In this document: one piece after another, positions 36,466 to 45,220 of the stretch
How the letters are laid out: each line of letters starts with the position of its first letter
Position numbering within the stretch: the stretch's first letter is position 1
Assembly: GCA_900546435.1 (NCBI GenBank)
Contig: URCQ01000004.1
Span: 1-64,000, forward strand
Length of the DNA: 64,000 nucleotides
Direction: 5' to 3'
Source: an uncultured Pseudobutyrivibrio sp.
Lineage (GTDB): Bacteria; Bacillota; Clostridia; Lachnospirales; Lachnospiraceae
Made by a program: the position numbers and the translations under genes
Notes under the pieces: generated by a model
What the model was told of the DNA's origin: nothing
Databases searched by the model: none
Seen by the model: the letters and a program-made list of their open reading frames with translations, nothing else

Positions 36466-38586
36466 TTATTCTACCACCCGGAATCGATATGCTGTGTGCA
36501 GGCATAAATCTTTCCGGTAATTCATCACCTGATCCTCGTACTTTTCATATAAATCCAAGTCATGGCACCGCAAATGCCCATAGCTATTCGTCAAATCCAT
36601 GCCTCTTTTTTCATATGCGTTTTGAATCATTCCCGAAAAATATGCTGCGGCTTCTTCTTTCAGTTTCTCCGCCTCCATTGGCGCACTTTCCTTTTGCATA
36701 ATATCACCACGAATCGTCACATAGCACTCCACGCCGTCCCGCAGCGCCGTATACTCATATGATGCCTTTACGTTTTCCAAATGAATCTGCCCGCCATCCA
36801 CATCCATATCTATCCTGCCAACTGCACCACTACACATACCTGCCACATGCCCCTCTTCCACATTTACCTTCTCAAGCACCTGATTTTTGCCACTTGCATC
36901 TGTCTGCATCAGATAATACCCGTCTACAACCGGTAAGTCATCCTGAACCCCCAGACTCGGCAAAATGGTATTACCTCCGCCATTGTACCAGTCACATATC
37001 ATACTTTTAAATGTTGCGTCACTCGTATCATTATAATTGGGATTTTCTTCTAAAAGTTCTGCCAGATAATTTCCCAGGTCTTCGTCCATCATCCCTTGTA
37101 AACGACTGATGGCATCAACATTTTTTGTCACAAATACAAGCATATTCCCAGGCAATTCCACTCCGCCATTCCCTTTTTCTACCAACTGCATCATCAACAT
37201 CTCATCTTCCAAAAAACTTTCCTCTAAAAGAAGCACCTTCACATGATTTAAATCCATGATTTTTCCGTTTTTTTCATCCATTTTGCGAATGGCTCCTACC
37301 ACAGAGGACGCGTGCACGGTCAACTCATCACTCCCCTGCTTTGTTTTTTCTTTTTCGGAAACACGCGACAAATCCATATATTTATATGTGAGCACACATT
37401 CCCCGTCTTCAGCACCTAGTGTCATAACCATCGGAAAACTTTTATTTTCTAATTCCTGTGCACTACAACCACACCCTAAAATGCAAAAGAAAAAACACAT
37501 AGCAGCAATCTTCCACTTATTTTTTTCTTTTTTGTACTTTCCTTCCATCAGCAAAAAGGGAAGGCACAAAGCAACGGGAGAAATCCATAGCAACCACACC
37601 CCAAGCCCTTTCGTCCGACTGCCATAATAATACTGCGCCAGTCCAAGAAACAGCATTCCCAGAGATGCAAATACATCTACGCACTTATGCTCCTGCATAA
37701 CGTTTTGCATTTCTTTTGTAAACCCCTGTTTCAAACAATAAATGCCGTAATGTAATCCACTCCCACAAAAGGCAATCAGTCCCACAAAACAAATGCCCGC
37801 AACCAAAGCCTCCTGCCTGCGCAAAAAACCTCCGGGAATCACAATATTACTCGTAAATATCATAATCGGAATTTTTGCTGCTCCAAGCGCCTGACTGCCA
37901 AAAGATCCCAGTAGCATTTCATAGGTCAGAAACAAAATGAAAGCTGACAAAAAAATAATTTCGCACGTGCCTTTCCAAAGACTTTCTTTGTCCACGCCCT
38001 CCTCTAAACCTTTGCCCATAAAAAAAGCAAACTGGCAGGCAGAAAATACCAAAAAAGCCGGATACCACCCCATAAAAGAAAAACCATATTTTCTCAGCTG
38101 AAGCGGGAATAAATTCATTCCTCGCAGGCTGCTTGTCCCAAGCAAAAGCAGAATGAGCAGTAGAACAAGCATGGGAACAAAAAGTACCTCAAACGTCCTC
38201 CCACGCCCTTCTAATCCTGCCCTTCTGCTATATAAAAGCAGCAAAAGAATCATAACAGACAAAATCCAGACGGATTCTTCCGGAAGCAAAAATGTATGCA
38301 CCAGGTCTGTCAATAAAAACAGACCGTAGGCTCCCACCATCAGCAAATAGATACCATAGGGCAGATACCAGAAACTATTTGGTCGAACGCCACCTTGCAT
38401 GCGCTGTAAAAGAGCGCTGGCATACAGACTCGCAAGCAATGCCCCAAGAAAGATCACCATACCGCCGGCATTTGCGGCATTCCTCGCAATCAGATCCGGC
38501 AGCAATACGAGTCCCAAGCCCACCATATCAAAAAAGAGTAGTCTTTTATATTGACGCAATGATATTTTCTCATTTTTCATCCACAT
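36466..38586 (-). CDS. GerKB-GerKC fusion: spore germination permease plus Ger(x)C lipoprotein domain
   Basis: A 706-aa single frame. Residues 1-345 form a GerB-type permease with about ten membrane segments (SLRQYKRLLFFDMVGLG; FPLQLRKYGFSFMGWYPAF). Residues 358-374 form a second, internal lipoprotein-like signal (AAMCFFFCILGCGCSAQ, possible lipidated Cys372 or Cys374). Residues 375-706 form a Ger(x)C domain (FPMVMTLGAED, MDLNHVKVLLLEE, AELLEENPNYNDT, AYEKRGMDL). These are normally separate B and C subunits of a germinant receptor. The start at 38586 has AAGGAG 10 bp upstream and overlaps gerKA by 17 bp. Confidence 0.87.
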   Translation of the reverse strand: MWMKNEKISLRQYKRLLFFDMVGLGLVLLPDLIARNAANAGGMVIFLGALLASLYASALLQRMQGGVRPNSFWYLPYGIYLLMVGAYGLFLLTDLVHTFLLPEESVWILSVMILLLLLYSRRAGLEGRGRTFEVLFVPMLVLLLILLLLGTSSLRGMNLFPLQLRKYGFSFMGWYPAFLVFSACQFAFFMGKGLEEGVDKESLWKGTCEIIFLSAFILFLTYEMLLGSFGSQALGAAKIPIMIFTSNIVIPGGFLRRQEALVAGICFVGLIAFCGSGLHYGIYCLKQGFTKEMQNVMQEHKCVDVFASLGMLFLGLAQYYYGSRTKGLGVWLLWISPVALCLPFLLMEGKYKKEKNKWKIAAMCFFFCILGCGCSAQELENKSFPMVMTLGAEDGECVLTYKYMDLSRVSEKEKTKQGSDELTVHASSVVGAIRKMDEKNGKIMDLNHVKVLLLEESFLEDEMLMMQLVEKGNGGVELPGNMLVFVTKNVDAISRLQGMMDEDLGNYLAELLEENPNYNDTSDATFKSMICDWYNGGGNTILPSLGVQDDLPVVDGYYLMQTDASGKNQVLEKVNVEEGHVAGMCSGAVGRIDMDVDGGQIHLENVKASYEYTALRDGVECYVTIRGDIMQKESAPMEAEKLKEEAAAYFSGMIQNAYEKRGMDLTNSYGHLRCHDLDLYEKYEDQVMNYRKDLCLHTAYRFRVVE

Positions 38587-40084
38587 GCAGCGTATTCTCC
38601 TTTTTTCGGAATTTTCGTTTTTGTTCCCACCTTGCATGCACCGAGCGATAAAGCAGACTCATCAGAGGAAAACGAACCAACGTATCTTTATGACGCGTCT
38701 GGGCATCTCCTCGCACTGCAATATAAGGAAGCAGGTAAGGCTGTCCAAAACTTTTAAGCAATGCCAAATGAATCAATATCGCAAGCATTGCCCATAAAAA
38801 TCCAAAAAATCCCAGCCAGGCGCTCATAAAAATAACAAAAAACTTAAGCAGACGAAATGCCCCGGCAAACTCTTCATTTGGAATAGAAAAAGAGCACAAT
38901 GCCGTAAATGCAACGACAATAACAACAATTGGGCTGACAATATTTGCATCCACTGCCGCCTGTCCAATAATGAGTCCTCCTACAATACCAATCGTATTTC
39001 CCATAACCCCGGGCAATCGCACCCCTGCTTCGCGTAGCAACTCAAAAGATAATTCCATCAAAAGCACTTCCACCACAGCAGGAAACGGCACGCCCAGTCT
39101 TGCCGCGGCAAACGACATTAAAAGTGTTGTTGGCAAAATCCCTGTCTGAAAATTCGTCACAGCAAGGTACAGACCCGGTAAAGCCACTGCTAAAAAAGAG
39201 GCTACGTAACGCAGCAGACGACCAAAAGATGCCACAATCGGTCTCTGGTAATAATCATCTGCCGTCTGGATAAAAGAATTGTAATCCGCCGGAACAACCA
39301 GTGCAGCTGGCGAGTTATTGCACAAAACAACCACTTTCCCATCTAAAACAGCCATCACTGCCCGATCCGGACGCAGCGTAGACTGCACTTGTGGAAATGG
39401 AGACAACCAGGTTTCTTCCGTCAACTGTTCTGCCATACCGCTATCTAAAATACCGTCAATCCAAAAGTCAGAAAGACGTGTTTTGACATGATCTACCAGA
39501 CCTTTTTTCACAATTCCTTCCATGTATACGACAGTTACAAGCGTATTGGTCCGCACACCAAGACTTAAATTCTCCATCTTCAAATCCGGTGATTGCAGAC
39601 GTTTTCGCAACAAAGCGGTATTAATTTTCACATTCTCATGAAACCCTTCGTTGGAACCACGCAGCACTTTTTCAGAATCCGTATCACGCACGGCTGCGCC
39701 TGGATATCCCTTGTCCGGTATTTTCATTGCATGTGCAAAGCCATCAATCAGCAGAATGGCATCTCCAGTCAAAAGTCCTGCTGCTGCCTGCCTTGCATCA
39801 TCATAAAGGACAAAATCGGAAATCCCTTCGCCGTTTTCTTCCAGTTTTTTATAGATTTCTTCTTCCGGCATAGATGACAAGCGGTTTAAAAATTGTCCAA
39901 TTGCCGTCGTCTCGAACATCACGGATGACATCGTAATCTCAATATAAATCAAAAAACATGAAATGCCCTGATTTCTGCCCAGGGTCATTTCCCGCTGCAA
40001 AATATCGTCGCAATGCGAAAAAATCTGCTTTAATGCCTGTTTGTCTTTCGTAATCTCCCCTGTAAACGAATAGTCTTGCTCCAT
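38570..40084 (-). CDS. gerKA: GerA-family spore germination protein (receptor A subunit)
   Basis: A 504-aa protein. The N-terminal cytosolic domain (about 1-240) includes FLIYIEITMSSVMFE and ADYNSF... YQRPIVASFGRLLRY. The membrane domain has FLAVALPGLYLAVTNFQTGILPT and FPAVVEVLLMELSFELLREAGVRLPGVMGNTIGIVGGLIIGQAAV, typical of GerA/SpoVAF proteins. The start MEQDYSFTGEITKD is chosen because a GAGG site lies upstream; the frame extends 21 codons further but into the palindrome. With the BC fusion it would form an inner-membrane nutrient germinant receptor. Confidence 0.93.
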   Translation of the reverse strand: MEQDYSFTGEITKDKQALKQIFSHCDDILQREMTLGRNQGISCFLIYIEITMSSVMFETTAIGQFLNRLSSMPEEEIYKKLEENGEGISDFVLYDDARQAAAGLLTGDAILLIDGFAHAMKIPDKGYPGAAVRDTDSEKVLRGSNEGFHENVKINTALLRKRLQSPDLKMENLSLGVRTNTLVTVVYMEGIVKKGLVDHVKTRLSDFWIDGILDSGMAEQLTEETWLSPFPQVQSTLRPDRAVMAVLDGKVVVLCNNSPAALVVPADYNSFIQTADDYYQRPIVASFGRLLRYVASFLAVALPGLYLAVTNFQTGILPTTLLMSFAAARLGVPFPAVVEVLLMELSFELLREAGVRLPGVMGNTIGIVGGLIIGQAAVDANIVSPIVVIVVAFTALCSFSIPNEEFAGAFRLLKFFVIFMSAWLGFFGFLWAMLAILIHLALLKSFGQPYLLPYIAVRGDAQTRHKDTLVRFPLMSLLYRSVHARWEQKRKFRKKENTLHVDEK

Positions 40085-40102
40085 CCAAACCTCATTCCCC
40101 CA

Positions 40103-40650
40103 CGCCGGGCGCCCTGTGTGAAGTGGTATATACTTTGGTGCGCGCAACTTCTGTCGGGCTGGGGCAGGCGAAGGATGAAACTTTGGAGACGACGTTATTA
40201 AAACTCGAAAAGAAGAGGAATGCCTGATGTTAAATTGTTCTTACGCGGCTTCGACAGGTATTGGGAGGGTGTCCGCCCACATGCAGATATTCAGAGGCGT
40301 CGTTCCTAAGAGATTCTATGAACTTGTGACCTTCTATAAATGCAAAGTGCTGCAACCGGCGCAAACGAACATCCATGTGCGGTTGCGCCTCTCGGGCACG
40401 TCCGTGTGCCCTCGTTGCAAATATAATGTCATGTTCTTAGAATCTCTAACTCACTGTGCATTCATATCTGCACATGGGCGAACCCCCTCCCAAACCTGTT
40501 GAACCTTGTAAGAACAGTTTTTATAGACAAAGGCATTCCCTTCTTTTTCAGAGTTTTTAACGATGTCGACAGTTTCATCCTTCGCCTGCCCCAGCCCGAC
40601 AGAAGTTGCGCATGCCTTGTCCTCTAATATTTCACACAGGACGCCCGACG
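40103..40650. repeat. Giant imperfect palindrome (about 548 bp), possible structured RNA or DNA element
   Basis: Two arms are homologous in opposite orientation around a centre near 40376. Outer blocks 40103-40122 and 40631-40650 match in 18 of 20 positions. The next 19-20 positions diverge, then 41 bp (40142-40182 and 40571-40611) match perfectly. Further matching blocks follow toward the centre (40217/40539, 40236/40516, 40261/40493, 40282/40472, 40311/40445 as mirrored positions), with a register drift of at most 4. It fills the whole gap between the gntR terminator and gerKA. No convincing gene lies in it. The centre holds GC-rich small hairpins (GGGCAC/GTGCCC). Confidence 0.85.
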
Positions 40651-40668
40651 CAGCTTATACGTTGCTAT

Positions 40669-40694
40669 AAAAAAAGACAGGCTTTCGCCTGTCT
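40669..40694 (-). terminator. Terminator of the ispE-gntR unit
   Basis: GACAGGC-TTTC-GCCTGTC (40676-40693) followed on the minus strand by seven T residues. It lies 25 bp after the GntR regulator stop and directly borders the giant palindrome. Confidence 0.85.
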
Positions 40695-40718
40695 CTAGTA
40701 TGTCTTATAAATTGTAAA

Positions 40719-41393
40719 TTATGCCTGTTCCTGAATAACAACACGCACAGCTTCAATCTGATTCTCCAAATGCTGATGCATAATCTCCTTCACGTAATCT
40801 GTATCCTTCTTTTCAAATCCATCAATAATCTTTGCATGTTCCTCTACCAGCTGATGGTAGGTACTATTCCCCTTTACATATTCATAACGATAACGATATG
40901 TCTGCTCACGCATATTGTTAACGATGTTCTCCAGCTTTGGATTATTCGCCATACGATAAATCACATTGTGGAAAGCTTCGTCAGCTTCTACGATTCTGCG
41001 TACATCACCTGATCTCGTCGCAATTTCAAAATCCTTCATGGAGTCCTTCAGTTCTAATAATTGTTCTGGTGTCATGCGTTCTGCTGCCATACTTACCGCA
41101 AGTTCATCGAGTGCATCACGAATTTCGAGTACATCCTGTAAATCTTTCTCCGTCATCTTTGCAACCTGCGCACCTTTACGCGGAATCGTCACAGCAAGCC
41201 CTTCCTGTTCCAACATACGGATAGCTTCTCTGATCGGTGTTCGGCTTACCCCCAATTTATTTGCCAGGTGCATTTCCATCAATCGTTCACCAGGCTTTAA
41301 GTCTCCTCGTAAAATCGCGTTGCGCAATGTATTAAATACCACATCTCGCAGTGGTAAATAGGAATCCATATCCAACTGTAATTCTTCACTCAT
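40719..41393 (-). CDS. GntR-family regulator, FadR-type (FCD) C-domain
   Basis: A 224-aa protein. The N-terminal winged HTH (residues about 10-75) shows LRDVVFNTLRNAILRGDLKPGERLMEMHLANKLGVSRTP split over the usual GntR pattern with TPIREAIRMLEQEGL. The C-terminal helical FCD domain (about 85-215) has DALDELAVSMAAERM, EADEAFHNVIYRMANNPKL and EEHAKIIDGFEKKD, with the Asp/His residues that bind metal in this family. The ribosome binding site lies inside the end of ispE, 5 bp apart. Its targets are not evident; the adjacent isoprenoid gene need not be one. Confidence 0.92.
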   Translation of the reverse strand: MSEELQLDMDSYLPLRDVVFNTLRNAILRGDLKPGERLMEMHLANKLGVSRTPIREAIRMLEQEGLAVTIPRKGAQVAKMTEKDLQDVLEIRDALDELAVSMAAERMTPEQLLELKDSMKDFEIATRSGDVRRIVEADEAFHNVIYRMANNPKLENIVNNMREQTYRYRYEYVKGNSTYHQLVEEHAKIIDGFEKKDTDYVKEIMHQHLENQIEAVRVVIQEQA

Positions 41394-41398
41394 TATAT

Positions 41399-42271
41399 TT
41401 ATCTCCTATTGTTATATATTGTCGTACACTGTACGCGATTGGCAAGTCCAGATGCCTCTACCGCGCTTTTTGCTCTCTGCAATGTTGCTTCATCTTCAAA
41501 AAAACCAAATACGGTCGGGCCACTACCACTCATCATGGATACAATGGCACCATTTGCTTTCATCAGGTCCTTGATCTGTGCAATCGCCGGGTATTTCTGA
41601 ATCGTCACATCCTCTAAAATGTTTCCCATATGAGAGCCCAACGCATGTAAATCCCCCACAGTAATATCTGCAATCATCGCGTCTATATCCGGATGCTTTG
41701 GATTCTCAATCGCATCCAGATGTTCATATACATATTTGGTCGAAACAGAAATCGGTGGCTTTGCAATCAAAACAGGACAGCGCATCATTGGTGGAAGTTC
41801 AGTCAGTTCTTCTCCAATCCCTTCTGCAAGTGCCGTTCCCCGCATCAGACAATATGGCACATCTGCTCCAATACGCACACCACGTTCCATCAGTTGTTTC
41901 TTGGAAAGCCCTAAGCCATGAATCTGATTCATTCCATATAAAACAGCTGCTGCATCGGAACTTCCGCCAGCCATGCCAGCGGCAATTGGAATACGCTTAC
42001 TCAATCGAATCTGTGTTCCATCTTTCAGATCAAATTCTTCTGCCAATAACTTTGCAGCCTTTACACATAAATTATCATCATTTGTCGGCAGGTATTTGGC
42101 ATTGCTCTTCATTGTGATACCTGCTTCTGCGCTTTTAGACACGGTAACCAGATCATACATGTGAACCGTCTGCATAATCATACGCACCAGATGATAGCCA
42201 TCTTCACGTACTCCTGTCACATCCAATCCAATGTTGATTTTGGCAAGTGCCTTCACTGTCATCTCGTCCAT
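41399..42271 (-). CDS. ispE: 4-diphosphocytidyl-2-C-methyl-D-erythritol kinase
   Basis: A 290-aa GHMP kinase of the MEP isoprenoid pathway. It begins VKALAKINIGLDVTG, carries the ATP loop PIAAGMAGGSSDAAAVL (about residues 92-108) and ends with the MSGSGPTVFGFF motif. It phosphorylates CDP-methylerythritol using ATP. The length is normal. It is the first gene of a two-gene unit with the GntR regulator. Confidence 0.96.
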   Translation of the reverse strand: MDEMTVKALAKINIGLDVTGVREDGYHLVRMIMQTVHMYDLVTVSKSAEAGITMKSNAKYLPTNDDNLCVKAAKLLAEEFDLKDGTQIRLSKRIPIAAGMAGGSSDAAAVLYGMNQIHGLGLSKKQLMERGVRIGADVPYCLMRGTALAEGIGEELTELPPMMRCPVLIAKPPISVSTKYVYEHLDAIENPKHPDIDAMIADITVGDLHALGSHMGNILEDVTIQKYPAIAQIKDLMKANGAIVSMMSGSGPTVFGFFEDEATLQRAKSAVEASGLANRVQCTTIYNNRR

Positions 42272-42379
42272 ACAAACTCCTCATCGGTTAACGATGTATT
42301 TATTTTAGTACAATCCTCATTGTAACATTCTCTTGCCAAGAGTTCAACCTATTTATGTATGCAAAAAACAACAATATAC

Positions 42380-42404
42380 AAAAAGACACCCAACCGGGTG
42401 TCTT
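42380..42404 (-). terminator. Terminator of the trmH-alarmone synthetase unit
   Basis: GACACCC-AACC-GGGTGTC (42385-42402) with five T residues on the minus strand after the stem, 27 bp past the stop at 42431. Confidence 0.8.
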
Positions 42405-42430
42405 TCACTTGCTTATTCCTTTGCCTGTGC

Positions 42431-43081
42431 CTATTCTTCTTTTTCCTGTTCTTCTTTTGCCTTTAAAATTGCTTCATTTAGCATGAGCATTTTTTCATCC
42501 AGTTCCGATACAATTTTTGAACACTCCTGCAAATCATGACTGATATAAGATGGCGCATGCCCCTCGAATTTATAATAGATCTTATGCTCTAAACTTGCCC
42601 AGAAGTCCATGGCAATGGTACGAATCTGAATTTCAACTTTTGTGTCTACCATACGATCTGACAAAAAAATCGGTATCGTCACAATCATATGATAACTCTT
42701 GTAACCGCTTGGTTTCGGATTCTTTATGTAGTCCTTAATGGATATTACAGTAATATCATTTTGCTTTCCAATCATATCTGCCAATCGGTAAATATCCGAT
42801 GTAAAAGAACATACAATACGAATGCCTGCAATGTCATTACAGTATTCAATCATATTTTGTATGGAATCTTCATAACCATAACGCTTTAATTTTTTTACAA
42901 TACTTTCCGGTGTCTTCAGTCTCGTCTTTACATATTCAATTGGATTATACTGGTGTACATGCTGAAATTCATCATTTAAAATTTCAACCTTTGTCCCCAT
43001 CTCTTTTAATGCCGAATTATAAATTAACATTGCTGTATTCCATGACAACACGGAATCATCCTGCATCAACATACGTTCCAC
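42431..43081 (-). CDS. Small alarmone synthetase (RelQ/YjbM type GTP pyrophosphokinase)
   Basis: A 216-aa protein with the RelA/SpoT synthetase fold but no hydrolase or TGS domain. Marks are IQNMIEYCNDIAGIRIVCSF (about residue 75), NPKPSGYKSYHMIV (G-loop-like substrate motif) and VEIQIRTIAMDFWASLEHK with the catalytic glutamate. It would make (p)ppGpp from ATP and GDP/GTP. The C-terminal helix is rich in Glu/Lys as in RelQ tetramers. It is the last gene of a unit with a TrmH methyltransferase. Confidence 0.92.
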   Translation of the reverse strand: MERMLMQDDSVLSWNTAMLIYNSALKEMGTKVEILNDEFQHVHQYNPIEYVKTRLKTPESIVKKLKRYGYEDSIQNMIEYCNDIAGIRIVCSFTSDIYRLADMIGKQNDITVISIKDYIKNPKPSGYKSYHMIVTIPIFLSDRMVDTKVEIQIRTIAMDFWASLEHKIYYKFEGHAPSYISHDLQECSKIVSELDEKMLMLNEAILKAKEEQEKEE

Positions 43082-43101
43082 TATTTTACCCCCTGTTTTC
43101 T

Positions 43102-43365
43102 TTAATCTTCCTCAATTACATCAATCTCTAAATAATCAAACGGAACATCTTCCATAAAACAATCTTTGGTAAATCTCGCCTTTGCCTGGCGCTTAAAATC
43201 ACGCACAGTTACATCCAGCCACAAGGGTCTTCCCAGATCCATCTCATAGCAAGCTGTATCCAGTGCCTGAAAAACTTTGTGTGTTCTTGTCTCGTCCGAG
43301 TCGTCTTCTATCACAAGATCTCGTAACATACGACTATCTTTCCATTGCTTAAACCAAATACGCAA
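43102..43365 (-). CDS. Small conserved-looking protein of unknown function
   Basis: An 87-aa acidic protein (MRIWFKQWKDSRMLRDLVIE; ACYEMDLGRPLWLD; DFKRQAKARFTKDCFMEDVPFDYLEIDVIEED). It probably starts at a TTG at 43365 with AGGAGG 8 bp upstream; an overlapping ATG is in another frame. It sits between the TrmH and alarmone synthetase genes with gaps of 12 and 20 bp, so it is part of that unit. I do not recognise the family and see no membrane segment. Confidence 0.65.
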   Translation of the reverse strand: MRIWFKQWKDSRMLRDLVIEDDSDETRTHKVFQALDTACYEMDLGRPLWLDVTVRDFKRQAKARFTKDCFMEDVPFDYLEIDVIEED

Positions 43366-43377
43366 TGTCGCATCCTC

Positions 43378-44136
43378 CTACTGTCTTCTCTGTCTGCTGA
43401 CTTCGTACATCAGTATCCCTGCTGCCATTGCCGCATTCAGAGATTCCACAGCGCCCTCCATCGGAATACGCAGGTAATCATCTGCCAAAGATGCCGTTGC
43501 ATCCGTCAGTCCATTTCCCTCATTTCCAATCATAAAAGCGCAGTCAGACCTATAGTCAAACATATCATACATTTTCGTGCCTTGCAAATGTGCCGCATAT
43601 AAATTCACACCCGCCTGTGCAATTTCGCGCACTGTTTTATCCCAATCTTCCGCCACATAAAATGGCACACGGTACAGGCTTCCCATCGTTGAACGCACCG
43701 TTTTCGGATGAAACAGATCTACTGTATTCTTATGCATAATAACACCTGTAATACCAGCGCCTTCGCCTGTTCGAAACATTGTCCCCAGATTTCCCGGATC
43801 CTGAATTTCTTCAATCAGAAGTAAATGTGCCGGCCGCACTGCAAGAATCTCTTCTAATGTATAGGATGGTCGTTTCACAACTGCAAGCACCCCTTGTGGC
43901 GTCTGCGTATCGGACATTGCTTTCATCACCGCATCACTGACAATCTCGTCTACCGGTCCATCCCAGTTCTCAGAAAAACTCTCAGCCACATAAATCTCCT
44001 GCAGCATATCCTTTGGCGTCTCCATCACCATGCGCGGTCCTTCTGCAATAAAGACGTTTTCTTCCCGGCGCATGCGTGCTTTTTTCTGCAATTGCACAAT
44101 ATGTTTTACCTGTTTATTGGATGTACTTGTAATCAT
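43378..44136 (-). CDS. TrmH/SpoU-family RNA 2'-O-methyltransferase
   Basis: A 252-aa protein. The N-terminal substrate-binding domain begins ITSTSNKQVKHIVQLQKKARMRREENVFIAEGPRMV. The knotted SPOUT domain has LLIEEIQDPGNLGTMFRTGEGAG, FHPKTVRSTMGSLYRVPF, FMIGNEGNGL and RIPMEGAVESLNAAMAAGIL, the three SpoU motifs. It would methylate a ribose in rRNA or tRNA using SAM; the site cannot be told from sequence. It heads a three-gene unit. Confidence 0.93.
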   Translation of the reverse strand: MITSTSNKQVKHIVQLQKKARMRREENVFIAEGPRMVMETPKDMLQEIYVAESFSENWDGPVDEIVSDAVMKAMSDTQTPQGVLAVVKRPSYTLEEILAVRPAHLLLIEEIQDPGNLGTMFRTGEGAGITGVIMHKNTVDLFHPKTVRSTMGSLYRVPFYVAEDWDKTVREIAQAGVNLYAAHLQGTKMYDMFDYRSDCAFMIGNEGNGLTDATASLADDYLRIPMEGAVESLNAAMAAGILMYEVSRQRRQ

Positions 44137-44150
44137 AGTGTCCCTTCCTC

Positions 44151-44187
44151 AAAAAAAGGGTGACACCCATCTCGGCATCACCCTTGT
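44151..44187 (-). terminator. Terminator between pfkA and trmH
   Basis: AAGGGTGA pairs with TCACCCTT across a 13-nt loop, and the minus strand continues with TTTTTTG. It ends the patatin-to-pfkA unit. Confidence 0.75.
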
Positions 44188-44197
44188 ACCTTTCATG

Positions 44198-45175
44198 TTA
44201 TGAATTGCACAAACTATTACAGATTTCAAACTGATACTCATCAATTCCCTTTGTCATTGCAAGAGCCTCGTCCACATCAAAATCTATGAATTCGCCATGT
44301 CGATATCCTACGACACGGTTGGAAGCTCCCTTGCAAAGCAAATCTACTGCTAACGCTCCCATGGTTGATGCATAAACACGGTCTTTACAGGTTGGGCTGC
44401 CGCCACGCTGCATGTGACCTAAAATGGTTGCTCTTGTTTCAATGCCTGTAGCAGCTTCGATACGTTTTGCCATAGAAGCAGAATGACCAATACCCTCTGC
44501 ATTGACAATAATATGGTGTTTTTTACCTTTTTTCTTGCCGGCAATGATGTGATTTACCAATGCCTGCTCATCATAATCATATCGCTCTGGAAGTAATACA
44601 TCCTCAGCACCATTGGCAATACCACACCAAAGTGCTATGTAGCCAGCGCCACGTCCCATTACCTCAATAATAGAACATCTCTCATGTGATGTCGATGTAT
44701 CACGTACCTTATCGATTGCTTCCATGGCAGTATTTACCGCCGTGTCAAATCCAATCGTATATTCTGTACATGCAATATCCAAATCAATGGTTCCAGGCAA
44801 TCCAATGGTATTGATACCCAGTGCAGCCAACTTCTGCGCACCTTTAAAAGAACCATCACCACCGATAACAACGAGTCCATCTATTCCATGCTTTTTACAA
44901 ATATCTGCAGCTTTTTTCTGTACTTCCGGCTCTACGAATTCCAAACATCTGGCTGTCTGTAAAATCGTACCACCTCGCTGGATAATCTCGGACACACTAT
45001 GCGCATCCATATCAATAATTTCTTCCTGCAAAAGTCCGGCATATCCACGCTTAATTCCTTTGACTTTTTTACCTCTGGCAATTGCCTGACGCACAACTGC
45101 ACGGATGGCAGCATTCATACCCGGTGCGTCTCCACCACTTGTCAGGACGCCAATTGTCTCTACTTCTTTTGCCAT
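44198..45175 (-). CDS. pfkA: ATP-dependent 6-phosphofructokinase
   Basis: A 325-aa glycolytic enzyme. It shows GVLTSGGDAPGMNAAIRA (N-terminal ATP site), GGDGSFKGA, LPGTIDLDIACTEYTIGFDTA with the catalytic Asp, and GHMQRGGSPTCKDR. The ATP-type residues (GGDGS) rather than the pyrophosphate-type pattern are seen. It lies 45 bp downstream of dnaE, an arrangement common in Clostridia. Confidence 0.96.
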   Translation of the reverse strand: MAKEVETIGVLTSGGDAPGMNAAIRAVVRQAIARGKKVKGIKRGYAGLLQEEIIDMDAHSVSEIIQRGGTILQTARCLEFVEPEVQKKAADICKKHGIDGLVVIGGDGSFKGAQKLAALGINTIGLPGTIDLDIACTEYTIGFDTAVNTAMEAIDKVRDTSTSHERCSIIEVMGRGAGYIALWCGIANGAEDVLLPERYDYDEQALVNHIIAGKKKGKKHHIIVNAEGIGHSASMAKRIEAATGIETRATILGHMQRGGSPTCKDRVYASTMGALAVDLLCKGASNRVVGYRHGEFIDFDVDEALAMTKGIDEYQFEICNSLCNS

Positions 45176-45220
45176 CGTAACTTCCTCCTAATCATTTAAT
45201 CCATTCACTCAAACCCTATT

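Noticed and set aside
40245..40258. tmRNA-like string GGCTTCGACAGG
   Set aside because: It resembles the 5' end of ssrA, but the mirrored arm differs, and no tag-coding segment or tRNA-like 3' end is found.
40227..40502. 91-aa ORF inside the giant palindrome
   Set aside because: It crosses the palindrome centre, has no ribosome binding site, and the mirrored arm does not keep the frame because of indels. A 38-codon basic ORF on the minus strand of the right arm was rejected for the same reason.
40103..40650. Insertion sequence or MITE ends
   Set aside because: No transposase, no target-site duplication seen at the edges, and the homology runs through the whole arms rather than only the ends. 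A MITE-like origin cannot be fully excluded.
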